Positions 24,263 through 32,025 of a stretch of DNA of 64,000 bases are shown here, piece by piece; position 1 is the first letter of the stretch; every line of letters starts with the position of its first letter. The position numbers and the translations under genes are program-made. The notes under the pieces were generated by a model. The model did not search any database and was not told the origin of the DNA. It was given only the letters and a program-made list of their open reading frames with translations. Source of the DNA: Streptomyces griseofuscus. Its GTDB lineage: Bacteria > Actinomycetota > Actinomycetes > Streptomycetales > Streptomycetaceae. Location: the NCBI RefSeq assembly GCF_014673495.1, contig NZ_CP051006.1, positions 1,364,001-1,428,000 on the forward strand. Direction: 5' to 3'.

Positions 24263-24934
24263 TCAGCCCTCGGGGGGCGGGACCACCGTCAGATGCGCCG
24301 GCACGGCGCGCTGTCTGCGCGGGCGCCGGACCGGCGCGGCGGCGCCGCGGGAGTCGCGCGGGACCAGGGTCAGGCGCCGGCAGCCCAGTTCGCGCAGGGC
24401 CTGGGGTGTCTCGTCCACGATGCGGCACTCGGTGGGGCCCCGGCGCGGATCGGGGTGCAGCAGCAGCCGTACGGCCCCGTCGAGCCGGGTGCCGCGCTCG
24501 CCGACGGCCCGGATCCAGTGCGGCAGGCCCTGCCGGTAGGCGGCGTCCATGAGCGGGTCCTGCATGATCTCCCGGCGGATGGCCTGGAGTTCGGGATCAT
24601 GGCCGTAGGCGTCCATGGCTCCCTTGAACTGCGCCAGCATGGGCAGGCACCAGCCCGCCTCGTGGTCGCCGAGGACGAGCCCGGCGTCCGGGTGGAACAG
24701 CACGAACCGCAGGAAGTTGTCCCCGGGCATGGCCGTGGGGTGCGGGCGCGCCCCGCCGAAGAGCGTGGCGTAGGCGTCATTGGCCAGCACCACGTCCCAG
24801 CGGTGGTCCACCACCAGGGACGGGAAGGGCACGGCGTCCAGCAGCACGCCGTAGTCCTGTAGATACGACTGGGTCTCGGAGGTCTCGGGGACGGGCCGCG
24901 GCGCCGGCCACTGCCCTCCTGCCTGATGTGCCAT
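24263..24934 (-). CDS. MmyB-like regulator ligand-binding domain protein without HTH
   Basis: 223 residues. The region LQDYGVLLDAVPFPSLVVDHRWDVVLAND to LLLHPDPRRG (about 25-180) matches the MmyB-like (MLTR) PAS-type ligand domain that normally follows an HTH_31 DNA-binding domain. Here that HTH is absent, and the protein starts about 25 residues before the ligand domain. It diverges from an HTH gene that lacks a ligand domain. A good promoter (24981-25010) and operator-like palindromes lie in the shared spacer. The C-terminal 40 residues are Arg/Pro-rich. It may be a sensor acting with the partner, which is inference. Confidence 0.7.
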   Translation of the reverse strand: MAHQAGGQWPAPRPVPETSETQSYLQDYGVLLDAVPFPSLVVDHRWDVVLANDAYATLFGGARPHPTAMPGDNFLRFVLFHPDAGLVLGDHEAGWCLPMLAQFKGAMDAYGHDPELQAIRREIMQDPLMDAAYRQGLPHWIRAVGERGTRLDGAVRLLLHPDPRRGPTECRIVDETPQALRELGCRRLTLVPRDSRGAAAPVRRPRRQRAVPAHLTVVPPPEG

Positions 24935-24980
24935 CGGGAGGTCACCCCTCTTGCCTCTGCGGCCTTCACGCGGCGATGCG

Positions 24981-25010
24981 ATCCTGCTTCCCCACGAGGA
25001 GTGATGTCAA
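24981..25010 (-). promoter_or_regulatory. promoter of the MmyB-like gene
   Basis: On the minus strand TTGACA (25010-25005), an 18-bp spacer and CAGGAT (24986-24981) make a strong vegetative promoter. Transcription would begin near 24974, about 40 nt before the ATG at 24934. Confidence 0.6.
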
Positions 25011-25014
25011 CTAT

Positions 25015-25063
25015 CGTGGCATTCCACGCCGGTTGACGGCTGAAATTCGCCACAGTTGTGGCG
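25015..25063. promoter_or_regulatory. two operator-like palindromes in the divergent spacer
   Basis: CGTGG-CATT-CCACG (25015-25028) lies directly behind the -35 of the leftward promoter. CGCCACAGTTGTGGCG (25048-25063) has seven-base perfect arms. The two sites share GTGG/CCAC half-sites in opposite spacing and could bind the HTH protein encoded to the right. Confidence 0.5.
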
Positions 25064-25195
25064 ACACCTGGATGTGGGTTCACGGCACGGGCTAATCTCC
25101 GGGAAGTTCACGGCGACCGCCGGTCCTGGTACCGAGCATGCGGGATGCACGGACGCACCTGTTGCCCTTGCTTGAGAGACGTAGGAGTTCTGTCG

Positions 25196-25852
25196 GTGAC
25201 GGATGGCTACGAGGATCCGGGCGCCGCGGCGACCGCCCAGCTGCCGGCCGTCGTCGCCCGCGTCACCGCGCTCGCCGAGCGCCTCGGGGTGACCCAGGCC
25301 GAGGTCTTCGACATCGCGCGGCTCTCGGTCGCCTGCGGGGTGCCCGAGCCGGTGGTCAAGGCGCTGCTCAGTGGGCGTCCGGCGGGTGAACCCGACGTCC
25401 AGGCGCGCTTTTTGCAGCGTCTCGGGCTGCTGCGGCGCACCCGGCTGAAGCCGAACGGGCGCAAGTACACCCAGCAGGAGATCGCCGACGGCGCGGGCAT
25501 GTCCCGGCAGCAGGCCGGTGCCCTGATCAACGGCGACCGGCGGCCCACCATGGAGCACTGCGACGCGTTGCAGCGCTTCTTCCGGGTGCACGCCGGGTTT
25601 CTGACGGCGGAGGACCCGGAGGCACTGGCGGGCGCGCTCCAGCGCACCGAGCAGGAGCTGCTCCAGAAGCTGGCCGACCGGGAGCGGGCCGCGGCCGGGC
25701 CCGCCGAGGATCCGCTGGAACGGCTGCTCCAGGACCACGGGGTGCGCGGAATCGCCTGGCGGGCCGCGCAGTTGCCGACCGACCAGCACCGGGACAAGGT
25801 CGCGGAATGGCTGGACATGCTCCTGGAGAGCGTGAAGCGGCCGGAGGCCTGA
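25196..25852 (+). CDS. XRE-like HTH regulator (EspR-like layout)
   Basis: 218 residues. A helix-turn-helix reads KYTQQEIADGAGMSRQQAGALINGDRRPTMEHCDAL (about 92-127), followed by a short dimerisation-like segment FFRVHAGFLTAEDPE, a pattern seen in EspR and similar actinobacterial XRE regulators. About 85 residues with a helical AERLGVTQAEVFDIARLS segment precede the HTH. GTG 25196 has AGGAG at 25183-25187. It faces the HTH-less MmyB-like gene across operator palindromes. The target genes are unknown. Confidence 0.75.
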   Translation: MTDGYEDPGAAATAQLPAVVARVTALAERLGVTQAEVFDIARLSVACGVPEPVVKALLSGRPAGEPDVQARFLQRLGLLRRTRLKPNGRKYTQQEIADGAGMSRQQAGALINGDRRPTMEHCDALQRFFRVHAGFLTAEDPEALAGALQRTEQELLQKLADRERAAAGPAEDPLERLLQDHGVRGIAWRAAQLPTDQHRDKVAEWLDMLLESVKRPEA

Positions 25853-25891
25853 CGGCGCCCGGGACACAGGTCGAGGTGCGGTTTCGCCCGA

Positions 25892-25914
25892 TTGTCAGTG
25901 GTGGGCGGCAAGCT
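25892..25914 (+). promoter_or_regulatory. RecA-NDp/PafBC-type DNA damage promoter
   Basis: TTGTCAGTG (25892-25900), eight bases, CAAGCT (25909-25914): the same pattern as at 4719, with the same first-base mismatch in the -10. The start of the small gene is 58 bp downstream. Confidence 0.6.
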
Positions 25915-25971
25915 GGTGTGCGTGCGCCGCAGCGCGCGTGACCATGACGCCTACTCGGGGAGAGCCGACCG

Positions 25972-26202
25972 ATGCCCACCGCCGTACTGACCGATCATGA
26001 GCGCACCGCCGTCCAGGCCTACTTGCGGCTGCTGCACACGGTGCGCGCCGCCTTCGACGGTCCACCGGAGGGGGCGCCGCCCGCCCTGGTGCCGCCGTCC
26101 GTGCTCGCCGAGGCGGAGACGGCCCTGACCCGGGCGGGCCTCGCGGGCAATGAGGAGGAGTTCTTCCGGATGCTGGGCGAGTGGTGCCCGTCGGCCGGCT
26201 GA
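25972..26202 (+). CDS. small conserved-looking protein of unknown function, DNA-damage-type promoter
   Basis: 76 residues, acidic, with no membrane segment: residues 7-30 are a helix (LTDHERTAVQAYLRLLHTVR) and the C-terminus is EEEFFRMLGEWCPSAG. I do not recognise a family. Codon bias is that of a real gene, and an RecA-NDp-type promoter stands upstream, so it may be part of the DNA damage response. ATG 25972 follows GGGGAGAG at about eight bases. Confidence 0.7.
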   Translation: MPTAVLTDHERTAVQAYLRLLHTVRAAFDGPPEGAPPALVPPSVLAEAETALTRAGLAGNEEEFFRMLGEWCPSAG

Positions 26203-26271
26203 AGGGGCGGCGGCGGACCGGTCCTGGGGACGCGGGACCGCCGTAAGGGTGATCGCCGTAGCGGTGATCGT

Positions 26272-26302
26272 CGGGCGCCCGTGCTCGTCAGCCGGGCGCC
26301 CG
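26272..26302. terminator. hairpin between convergent genes
   Basis: CGGGCGCCCG occurs at 26272-26281 and 26293-26302. As the sequence is its own reverse complement, the two copies pair as a 10-bp stem around an 11-base loop, just beyond the phosphopantetheinyl transferase stop. Confidence 0.55.
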
Positions 26303-26308
26303 GGGCCG

Positions 26309-26992
26309 TCAGGCGGGGTGCGGGATGACGATCGTGGTGGTCACCAGGGCGTCCCGGGCGGCCCAGCGGCCGTCGAGGACCTGGAGGCGGTGGCCGCCGA
26401 CGAGGGGGCCGGGGACCAGGAGTTCGGCGTGCAGGGTTCCGTGCGGGGCGCCGTCGGGGGACGGGCACAGGGTGATGTCGGCCTCGGAGAAGTCCAGCCA
26501 CTTGCGGGTGAGCGGGAACCACGCCTTGTACACCGACTCCTTGGCGCTGAACAGGATCCGGTCCCAGTGCACGGCGGGCCGCTGCTCGGCGAGGCGCGCA
26601 AGGCGTGCCGTCTCGGCGGGCAGGAAGACGGAGGGGCCGACGCCGTCGGGCAGCGGGCCGTGCGGTTCGGCGTCGATGCCCAGCGAGACGAGGTCGGTGG
26701 TGCGGACCAGCGCGGCGGCGCAGTAGCCGTCGCAGTGGGTCATGCTGCCGACGATGCCCGCGGGCCATTGCGGGGCGCCCCGCTCGCCGCTGACCACGGG
26801 CCTGGGCGGGATGCCCAGCTTCTCCATGGCACGCCGGGCGCAGCCGCGCACGGCGGCGAACTCACGGCGCCGCTTGGCAACGGCACGCGCGACCAGCACC
26901 TCTTCCTCCGGGTGGAGGGGGGTGTCCCACAGCGGGTCGTCACGAAGTGCCTCCACGGCCACGACCGACTCCGGGAGCAGCTCCTCGATCAC
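26309..26992 (-). CDS. 4'-phosphopantetheinyl transferase (EntD/Sfp type)
   Basis: 227 residues. It transfers phosphopantetheine from CoA to carrier proteins of polyketide and non-ribosomal peptide synthases or siderophore enzymes. Motifs of the EntD subgroup are GSMTHCDGYCAAAL (about 82-95), SLGIDAEPHG (Asp107 and Glu109, magnesium ligands) and FSAKESVYKAW (Lys151, Glu152). GTG 26992 with GGAGG eight bases upstream lies inside the metallophosphoesterase gene, so the two genes overlap by 53 bp and are co-transcribed. No synthase cluster is nearby; a genome-wide role is likely. Confidence 0.92.
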   Translation of the reverse strand: MIEELLPESVVAVEALRDDPLWDTPLHPEEEVLVARAVAKRRREFAAVRGCARRAMEKLGIPPRPVVSGERGAPQWPAGIVGSMTHCDGYCAAALVRTTDLVSLGIDAEPHGPLPDGVGPSVFLPAETARLARLAEQRPAVHWDRILFSAKESVYKAWFPLTRKWLDFSEADITLCPSPDGAPHGTLHAELLVPGPLVGGHRLQVLDGRWAARDALVTTTIVIPHPA

Positions 26993-27848
26993 CGGCTTCC
27001 ACCTCCTCCATCGGCAGGATGCGGCGCGCCGTGCCCGGCTTCTGCGAACGCTTGCGCCACTCACGGGGGTAGCCGACGGAGACCTCGGTGAAGCGGACTC
27101 CGTCGTGCCAGGTGGTGCGGGGGATGTGCAGATGGCCGTAGACCATGGTGGCGACGCGGAACCGGCGGTGCCAGTCGGCGGTCAGCTCGGTGCCGCACCA
27201 CATGGCGAACTCGGGGTGCCACAGCACCTCGGTGGGGTGCCGGTGCAGCGGGTAGTGGTTGGCCAGCACGGTCGGCAGGTCGGCGGGCAGCGCCGCGAGC
27301 CGCTCCTCGGTCCGTGCCACCCGCTCGCGGCACCAGGCCTCGCGGCTCGGGTACGGGTCGGGGTGCAGCAGGTACTCGTCGTTGCAGACGATGCCGGTGC
27401 TCTCGGCGTAGGCGAGGCCCTCGGCCTTGGTGGCGCAGCCGGCGGGCAGGAAGCTGTAGTCGTAGCCGAGGAACAGCGGGGCGACGGCGACCGGGCCGCC
27501 GGGGCCCTGCCACACCGGGTAGGGGTCCTCGGGGGTGAGGACGCCGAGTTCGCGGCAGACCTGGACCAGATGCTCGTAGCGGGCGACGCCGCGCAGTTGT
27601 ACGGGGTCCTTCGGGTGGGTCCACAGGTCGTGGTTGCCCGGGGTCCACAGGACCTTGCGGAAGCGGGCCGCGAGGGTGGCGAGGGTCCAGCGGATGTCCT
27701 CCACCGTCTCCGCGATGTCGCCCGCGACGATCAGCCAGTCCTCCTCGCCCGTCGGGTGCAGCTGCTCCACGAGCGCCCGGTTCTCCGGGTAGGAGATGTG
27801 CAGATCGCTGATGGCCAGCAACTGGCCGGGACCGGCCGTCGGCTCCAC
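26940..27848 (-). CDS. metallophosphoesterase (calcineurin-like)
   Basis: 302 residues with the five dimetal phosphoesterase motifs in order: DLHISY (15-20), GDIAE (43-47), GNHDLW (71-76), NHYPLH (about 204) and GHLHIPR (about 245). Start GTG 27848. It overlaps the phosphopantetheinyl transferase gene by 53 bp. The same pairing is known to me from other actinomycete genomes, where the phosphoesterase is sometimes thought to act on phosphopantetheine-type or CoA-derived substrates; that link is inference. The C-terminal 15 residues are low-complexity Gly/Arg and lie within the overlap. Confidence 0.88.
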   Translation of the reverse strand: MEPTAGPGQLLAISDLHISYPENRALVEQLHPTGEEDWLIVAGDIAETVEDIRWTLATLAARFRKVLWTPGNHDLWTHPKDPVQLRGVARYEHLVQVCRELGVLTPEDPYPVWQGPGGPVAVAPLFLGYDYSFLPAGCATKAEGLAYAESTGIVCNDEYLLHPDPYPSREAWCRERVARTEERLAALPADLPTVLANHYPLHRHPTEVLWHPEFAMWCGTELTADWHRRFRVATMVYGHLHIPRTTWHDGVRFTEVSVGYPREWRKRSQKPGTARRILPMEEVEAGDRGAAPGVGRGRGGTS

Positions 27849-27931
27849 CCCGTGTTCCCCTTCCCATCAGCGGTTTGTCTGCTCCACAAGAACATACTTG
27901 GGTGCGGCGTTCAAGTGCCTCTTGAGCCGGT

Positions 27932-29269
27932 CTACTTGAGGTAGGCGAGGCCCGGATGGACCGCGAGATAGCCGTCCGTCAGCCGGCGCGCCACGTTCAC
28001 CGAGTCGACCAGGGGGTGCAGGGCGAACGCCTTGAGCGCGGTGGTCCGGGAACCGGACTCGGCGGCGGCGAGGACCTCGCGTTCCACCGCCTTGACCGAG
28101 GAGACCAGGCCCGTGGCGTGGTCCGGCAGCGGGGCGGTGGCCAGGGGGTGGGCGCCGTTGGCGTCCACCAGGCAGGGGACCTCGATGACCGCGTCGGCGT
28201 CCAGGTCCGGCAGGGTGCCCTGGTTGCGGACATTGAGGATGAGGGTCGTACGGGCGTCGCGGGCGATGGCGCGCATCAGGGCGAGGGCCACCTTCTCGTA
28301 GCCGCCGGAGAGGTCCTCCTCCTCACGTTCGCCGGCGCCCGCGGTCTCCCGGTTCTCCGCCATGTACGTCGCCTCGCGCTCGGCGCGGGTGCGGTCCCAG
28401 GCGCCCAGCGCGGAGACGTCCGGGCGCCCGGCCTCGGCGTAGAAGCGGGCCTGCTGGTCGCGCAGGAAGGCGCCGCGGGTCGCCTCGGCCTCCTGGTAGG
28501 CGCGGACGGACTCGCGGTTGAAGTAGTAGTAGTGCAGGTACTCGTTGGGGATCGCGCCGAGCGCGCTCAGCCAGTCGGGGCCGAAGAGCCTGCCCTCCTC
28601 GAAGGAGCCGAGCAGCGCGGGATCGGCGAGCAGCCGGGGCAGTTCGTCGCGTCCGGCGACGCGCAGGCCGCGGACCCAGCCGAGGTGGTTGAGCCCGACG
28701 TAGTCCACGAAGGCGTCCTCCGGATCGGCGCCGAGGACGCGGGCGACCCGTCGGCCGAGGCCGACCGGGGAGTCGCAGATGCCGATGACCCGGTCGCCCA
28801 GGTGCCGGGACATCGCCTCGGTGACCAGACCGGCCGGGTTGGTGAAGTTGATCACCCAGGCGTCGGGGGCGAGGCGGGCCACCCGGCGGGCGATGTCGGT
28901 GGCGACGGGCACGGTGCGCAGCCCGTAGGCGATGCCGCCCGCGCCGACCGTCTCCTGCCCGAGCACACCCTCGGCCAGCGCGACCCGCTCGTCCTGCGCC
29001 CGGCCGTCGAGGCCGCCGACGCGGATCGCGGAGAAGACGAAGTCGGCGCCGCGCAGGGCCTCGTCGAGATCCGTGGTGGTGCTCACCCGGGGCGCGTCGG
29101 GGCTCTCGGCGGCCTGCTCGGCCAGGACCCGGGAGACCGCGTGCAGCCGGCCGGCGTCCAGGTCGTGCAGGACGACCTCGGTCACCCGGCCCGGGGCGCG
29201 GTCGGCCAGCAGCGCGCCGTACACGAGCGGCACGCGGAAGCCGCCACCGCCCAGGATCGTCAGCCTCAC
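27932..29269 (-). CDS. family 4 glycoside hydrolase (6-phospho-beta-glucosidase type)
   Basis: 445 residues. GH4 enzymes use NAD+ and Mn2+ in a redox-elimination cleavage of (phospho)glycosides. NAD binding is at TILGGGGFRVP (4-14), NFTNPAGL (141-148) precedes the metal ligands Cys165 (CDSPVGL) and His195 (GLNHLGW). GTG 29269 has GGAAAGG upstream. The gene stands alone; an imperfect palindrome around CCTTCGAAGG (29374-29383) about 105 bp upstream may be its operator. Whether the substrate is phosphorylated cannot be told, as no PTS genes are near. Confidence 0.9.
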   Translation of the reverse strand: MRLTILGGGGFRVPLVYGALLADRAPGRVTEVVLHDLDAGRLHAVSRVLAEQAAESPDAPRVSTTTDLDEALRGADFVFSAIRVGGLDGRAQDERVALAEGVLGQETVGAGGIAYGLRTVPVATDIARRVARLAPDAWVINFTNPAGLVTEAMSRHLGDRVIGICDSPVGLGRRVARVLGADPEDAFVDYVGLNHLGWVRGLRVAGRDELPRLLADPALLGSFEEGRLFGPDWLSALGAIPNEYLHYYYFNRESVRAYQEAEATRGAFLRDQQARFYAEAGRPDVSALGAWDRTRAEREATYMAENRETAGAGEREEEDLSGGYEKVALALMRAIARDARTTLILNVRNQGTLPDLDADAVIEVPCLVDANGAHPLATAPLPDHATGLVSSVKAVEREVLAAAESGSRTTALKAFALHPLVDSVNVARRLTDGYLAVHPGLAYLK

Positions 29270-29513
29270 GTCACCACGCACCTTTCCCGAGCCCCGAGAC
29301 CCCTGCCACGGCACATCATCCCCGCGCGCGGCCTCCCGGCGCACATTCCGGGGCCCCTCGCTTCCTTGCCGGTCCTTCGAAGGCACCGGCCCGGCCCCGG
29401 AGACCACCGGGGCGTCGGCCGGAACCGGCACACCCGACGCGTCGCCGTCACCCGGTGGCCGCCGATCCGTGGTTGCATGCGAACCCCGACTCCACAGCTG
29501 TGACAGGAGCCTG

Positions 29514-30356
29514 ATGAAGCGTCAACTCGCCGCGCTCACCGCACTGGTGGGCGCCGTCGTGTGTGCCGCCCCGAGCGCGTCGGCGGCCGAGCCGGACCGG
29601 TGGACGGCGGCCGGGACGTCGTACACCGACACCCTGGGCGGCGGCCAGGGCCTCGCCAGCCGGGCCGACGGCTCGCTGCTGCACCGCGGACTGCTGGACA
29701 TCCCGCTGGATCTGCGGATCAAGGGCTGGAACCACGTGGGTGACCCGGACATCGCGCGCGGTTATGTCTTCGACGCCTACCAGGGCGCGGACACGGCCAC
29801 GTCGAAGATGTACGCGGTGACGACACCGGACGGCAAGCGGTACGACTATGTGCACCCGCTGGATCCGGGCGAGAAGGTGAACAACTCCTTCGCCGCGGTC
29901 TCGCCCGACGGGCAGTGGATGGTCTCCGGTGAGTGGGAGGACCAGGACCGGCTCCAGGTGTTCCCCGCGCCGCTGCTCAACCCGGCCACCCCGCGCACCG
30001 GCGGGACGCTGGCCCAGGCCGGACAGATCAGCCTGGACAAGCCGGTGCGCGACATCCAGGGCTGCGACTTCGTGACCGCCACCCGGCTGGTGTGCGCCTC
30101 CGACGACGGCTCGGGCACGCTGTTCCCGCAGAGCAGGCCGCTCCTCCAGGTCGATCTGCCGCACCCGCTGGACGGCAAGCCGGTCACCGGCCGGGTGAGC
30201 AGCCTCTTCGGGCTCCCCCAGCAGAGCCTGTGCACGGGCACGTTCGAGGCCGAGGGCGTCGACTACGACCCGGGCACCGGCACCCTGCGCACCGAGGTGA
30301 TCGCACCGGGCGTGTGCGCGGTGGTGACGACGGTGTACGCGTACCACCTGGACTAG
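29514..30356 (+). CDS. secreted protein of unknown function
   Basis: 280 residues. A clear Sec signal peptide (MKRQLAALTALVGAVVCAAP, cleavage near ASA-AEP at 25) is followed by a beta-rich domain with two motifs typical of propeller blades (AVSPDGQWMVSGEWED, TATRLVCASDDGSGTLF). Three cysteines lie in the mature part (GCDF, LVCAS, LCTG). I do not recognise a named family. ATG 29514 follows AGGAG at five bases. It diverges from the GH4 gene and ends before a strong hairpin. Confidence 0.78.
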   Translation: MKRQLAALTALVGAVVCAAPSASAAEPDRWTAAGTSYTDTLGGGQGLASRADGSLLHRGLLDIPLDLRIKGWNHVGDPDIARGYVFDAYQGADTATSKMYAVTTPDGKRYDYVHPLDPGEKVNNSFAAVSPDGQWMVSGEWEDQDRLQVFPAPLLNPATPRTGGTLAQAGQISLDKPVRDIQGCDFVTATRLVCASDDGSGTLFPQSRPLLQVDLPHPLDGKPVTGRVSSLFGLPQQSLCTGTFEAEGVDYDPGTGTLRTEVIAPGVCAVVTTVYAYHLD

Positions 30357-30396
30357 GGCCTCTCGTCTGGATCACGCCGGGCTCGCGGGCCCCGGG

Positions 30397-30433
30397 GGCG
30401 GCGGTCGACCGGCGGCACCGGTCGACCGCCGCC
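30397..30433 (+). terminator. intrinsic terminator, perfect 16-bp stem
   Basis: GGCGGCGGTCGACCGG (30397-30412) pairs perfectly with CCGGTCGACCGCCGCC (30418-30433) around a five-base loop, 40 bp after the secreted-protein stop. Confidence 0.82.
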
Positions 30434-30489
30434 GCCTACTTCAGTGGGTGAACTCGCCTTCCCCGCACGGACTTTCGCCGTTTCTTGTA

Positions 30490-30518
30490 TTGACGGGACC
30501 GGAGCCGGGGAGCACATT
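30490..30518 (+). promoter_or_regulatory. promoter of the GH16 gene
   Basis: TTGACG (30490-30495) and CACATT (30513-30518) are 17 bp apart. The start site, near 30525, falls at the edge of the palindromic operator at 30528. Confidence 0.55.
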
Positions 30519-30527
30519 GGCGACACC

Positions 30528-30543
30528 TTGAGAGCGCTCTCAA
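30528..30543. promoter_or_regulatory. LacI-family operator TTGAGAGCGCTCTCAA
   Basis: A perfect 16-bp palindrome with a central GCGC, close to the CebR/CelR operator TGGGAGCGCTCCCA with A for G at the third base. It covers the expected transcription start of the GH16 gene, so a bound LacI-type repressor would block initiation. Confidence 0.75.
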
Positions 30544-30584
30544 ACACCCCCTCGTCCCCACTCCCCACTCCCCGAGAGGCCCCC

Positions 30585-31994
30585 ATGAGTGATTCCTCCG
30601 GCACCCCCAGACCCCGTTCCCGCTCCGTGCGCCGCGCCCTCATTGCGGCCGTCGCGACGTTCGGCCTCGCCGCTGCCGTCGCCACCGCCGCCACCGGCCC
30701 CGCGGACGCCTCCGCCCCCGCGCCGCCCTCCGGCTGGTCGCAGGTGTTCCTCGACGACTTCGACGGGGCGGCCGGAAGCAGCGTCAACACCTCCAACTGG
30801 CAGTTCGACACCGGCACTTCGTACCCCGGCGGGGCCGGCAACTGGGGCACCGGCGAGGTCGAGTCGATGACGTCGAGCACCAGCAATGTCTCCCTGGACG
30901 GCAACGGCGATCTGCTCATCACCCCGCGCCGTGACGCGTCCGGCAACTGGACCTCCGGCCGGATCGAGACCACCCGCACCGACTTCCAGCCCCCGGCCGG
31001 CGGCAAGCTGCGCGTCGAGGCGCGCCTCCAGATGCCGAACGTGACCGGGGACGCGGCCGCCGGGTACTGGCCCGCGTTCTGGATGCTGGGCGCGCCCTTC
31101 CGCGGCAACTACCAGAACTGGCCCGGCGTCGGCGAGCTGGACATCATGGAGAACGTCCAGGGCCTGAACAAGACCTGGGCCACCATGCACTGCGGGACCA
31201 GCCCCGGCGGTCCCTGCAACGAGACCAGCGGCATCGGCAACTCGACCGCCTGTCCGAACACCACCTGCCAGTCGGGCTTCCACACCTACACCATGGAGTG
31301 GGACCGCTCGGTCAGCCCCGAGGCGATCCGCTTCTTCGTCGACGGCGTCAGCTACCAGACGGTCACGGCGAATCAGATGGACGCTGCCACCTGGACCAAC
31401 GCCACGAACCACGGCTTCTTCGTCATCCTGAACGTGGCGATGGGCGGCGGCTTCCCGGGTGCCTTCGGCGGCGGCCCGACCGGCGCCACCGAGCCCGGCC
31501 ACCCCATGGTCGTCGACTACGTCCAGGTGCTCCAGTCCTCGGGCGGCGGGGGCGGGGGCACCACTCCCCCGCCGACCGGCAACCGGGACGCGTACGGCCA
31601 GATCCAGGCGGAGTCGTACGACGGCCAGTCCGGTGTCGCCACCGAGACCACCACGGACACCGGCGGCGGACAGGACATGGGCTACCTCGCCAACGGCGAC
31701 TGGGCGCTGTACAAGGGCGTGAACTTCGGCTCGACTCCGGCCACCCAGTTCTACGGCCGGGTGGCCAGCGGCGCGGGCGGCGGGGTCAGCGGCCTGGTGG
31801 AGGTGCGGCTGGACAGCCGTACGAACGCGCCGATCGGGAGCTTCGCGGTGGGCGACACCGGGGGCTGGCAGTCCTGGCGGACGGTTCCGGCCAACATCGG
31901 GTCCGTCACCGGCACGCACGACGTGTACCTCACGTTCAGCAGCGGGCAGCCGGCCGACTTCGTGAACGTCAACTGGTTCGGCTTCGGGCACTGA
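30585..31994 (+). CDS. secreted GH16 beta-1,3-glucanase with C-terminal carbohydrate-binding module
   Basis: 469 residues: signal peptide (about 1-43, ending ADASAPAP), GH16 domain (about 48-312) with the catalytic GELDIMENV (about 183-191, the two glutamates), a Gly-rich linker GGGGGGTTPPPT, and a CBM6-like module (about 330-469, AYGQIQAESYDGQSGV ... WALYKGVNFG ... VNVNWFGFG). It should hydrolyse laminarin-like beta-1,3-glucans outside the cell. ATG 30585 follows GAGAGG. Expression is probably repressed by a LacI regulator until glucan oligosaccharides appear, through the palindrome at 30528. Confidence 0.93.
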   Translation: MSDSSGTPRPRSRSVRRALIAAVATFGLAAAVATAATGPADASAPAPPSGWSQVFLDDFDGAAGSSVNTSNWQFDTGTSYPGGAGNWGTGEVESMTSSTSNVSLDGNGDLLITPRRDASGNWTSGRIETTRTDFQPPAGGKLRVEARLQMPNVTGDAAAGYWPAFWMLGAPFRGNYQNWPGVGELDIMENVQGLNKTWATMHCGTSPGGPCNETSGIGNSTACPNTTCQSGFHTYTMEWDRSVSPEAIRFFVDGVSYQTVTANQMDAATWTNATNHGFFVILNVAMGGGFPGAFGGGPTGATEPGHPMVVDYVQVLQSSGGGGGGTTPPPTGNRDAYGQIQAESYDGQSGVATETTTDTGGGQDMGYLANGDWALYKGVNFGSTPATQFYGRVASGAGGGVSGLVEVRLDSRTNAPIGSFAVGDTGGWQSWRTVPANIGSVTGTHDVYLTFSSGQPADFVNVNWFGFGH

Positions 31995-32025
31995 TCCGCC
32001 GCGGGGACCGGGGTAGCTTTCCGGC

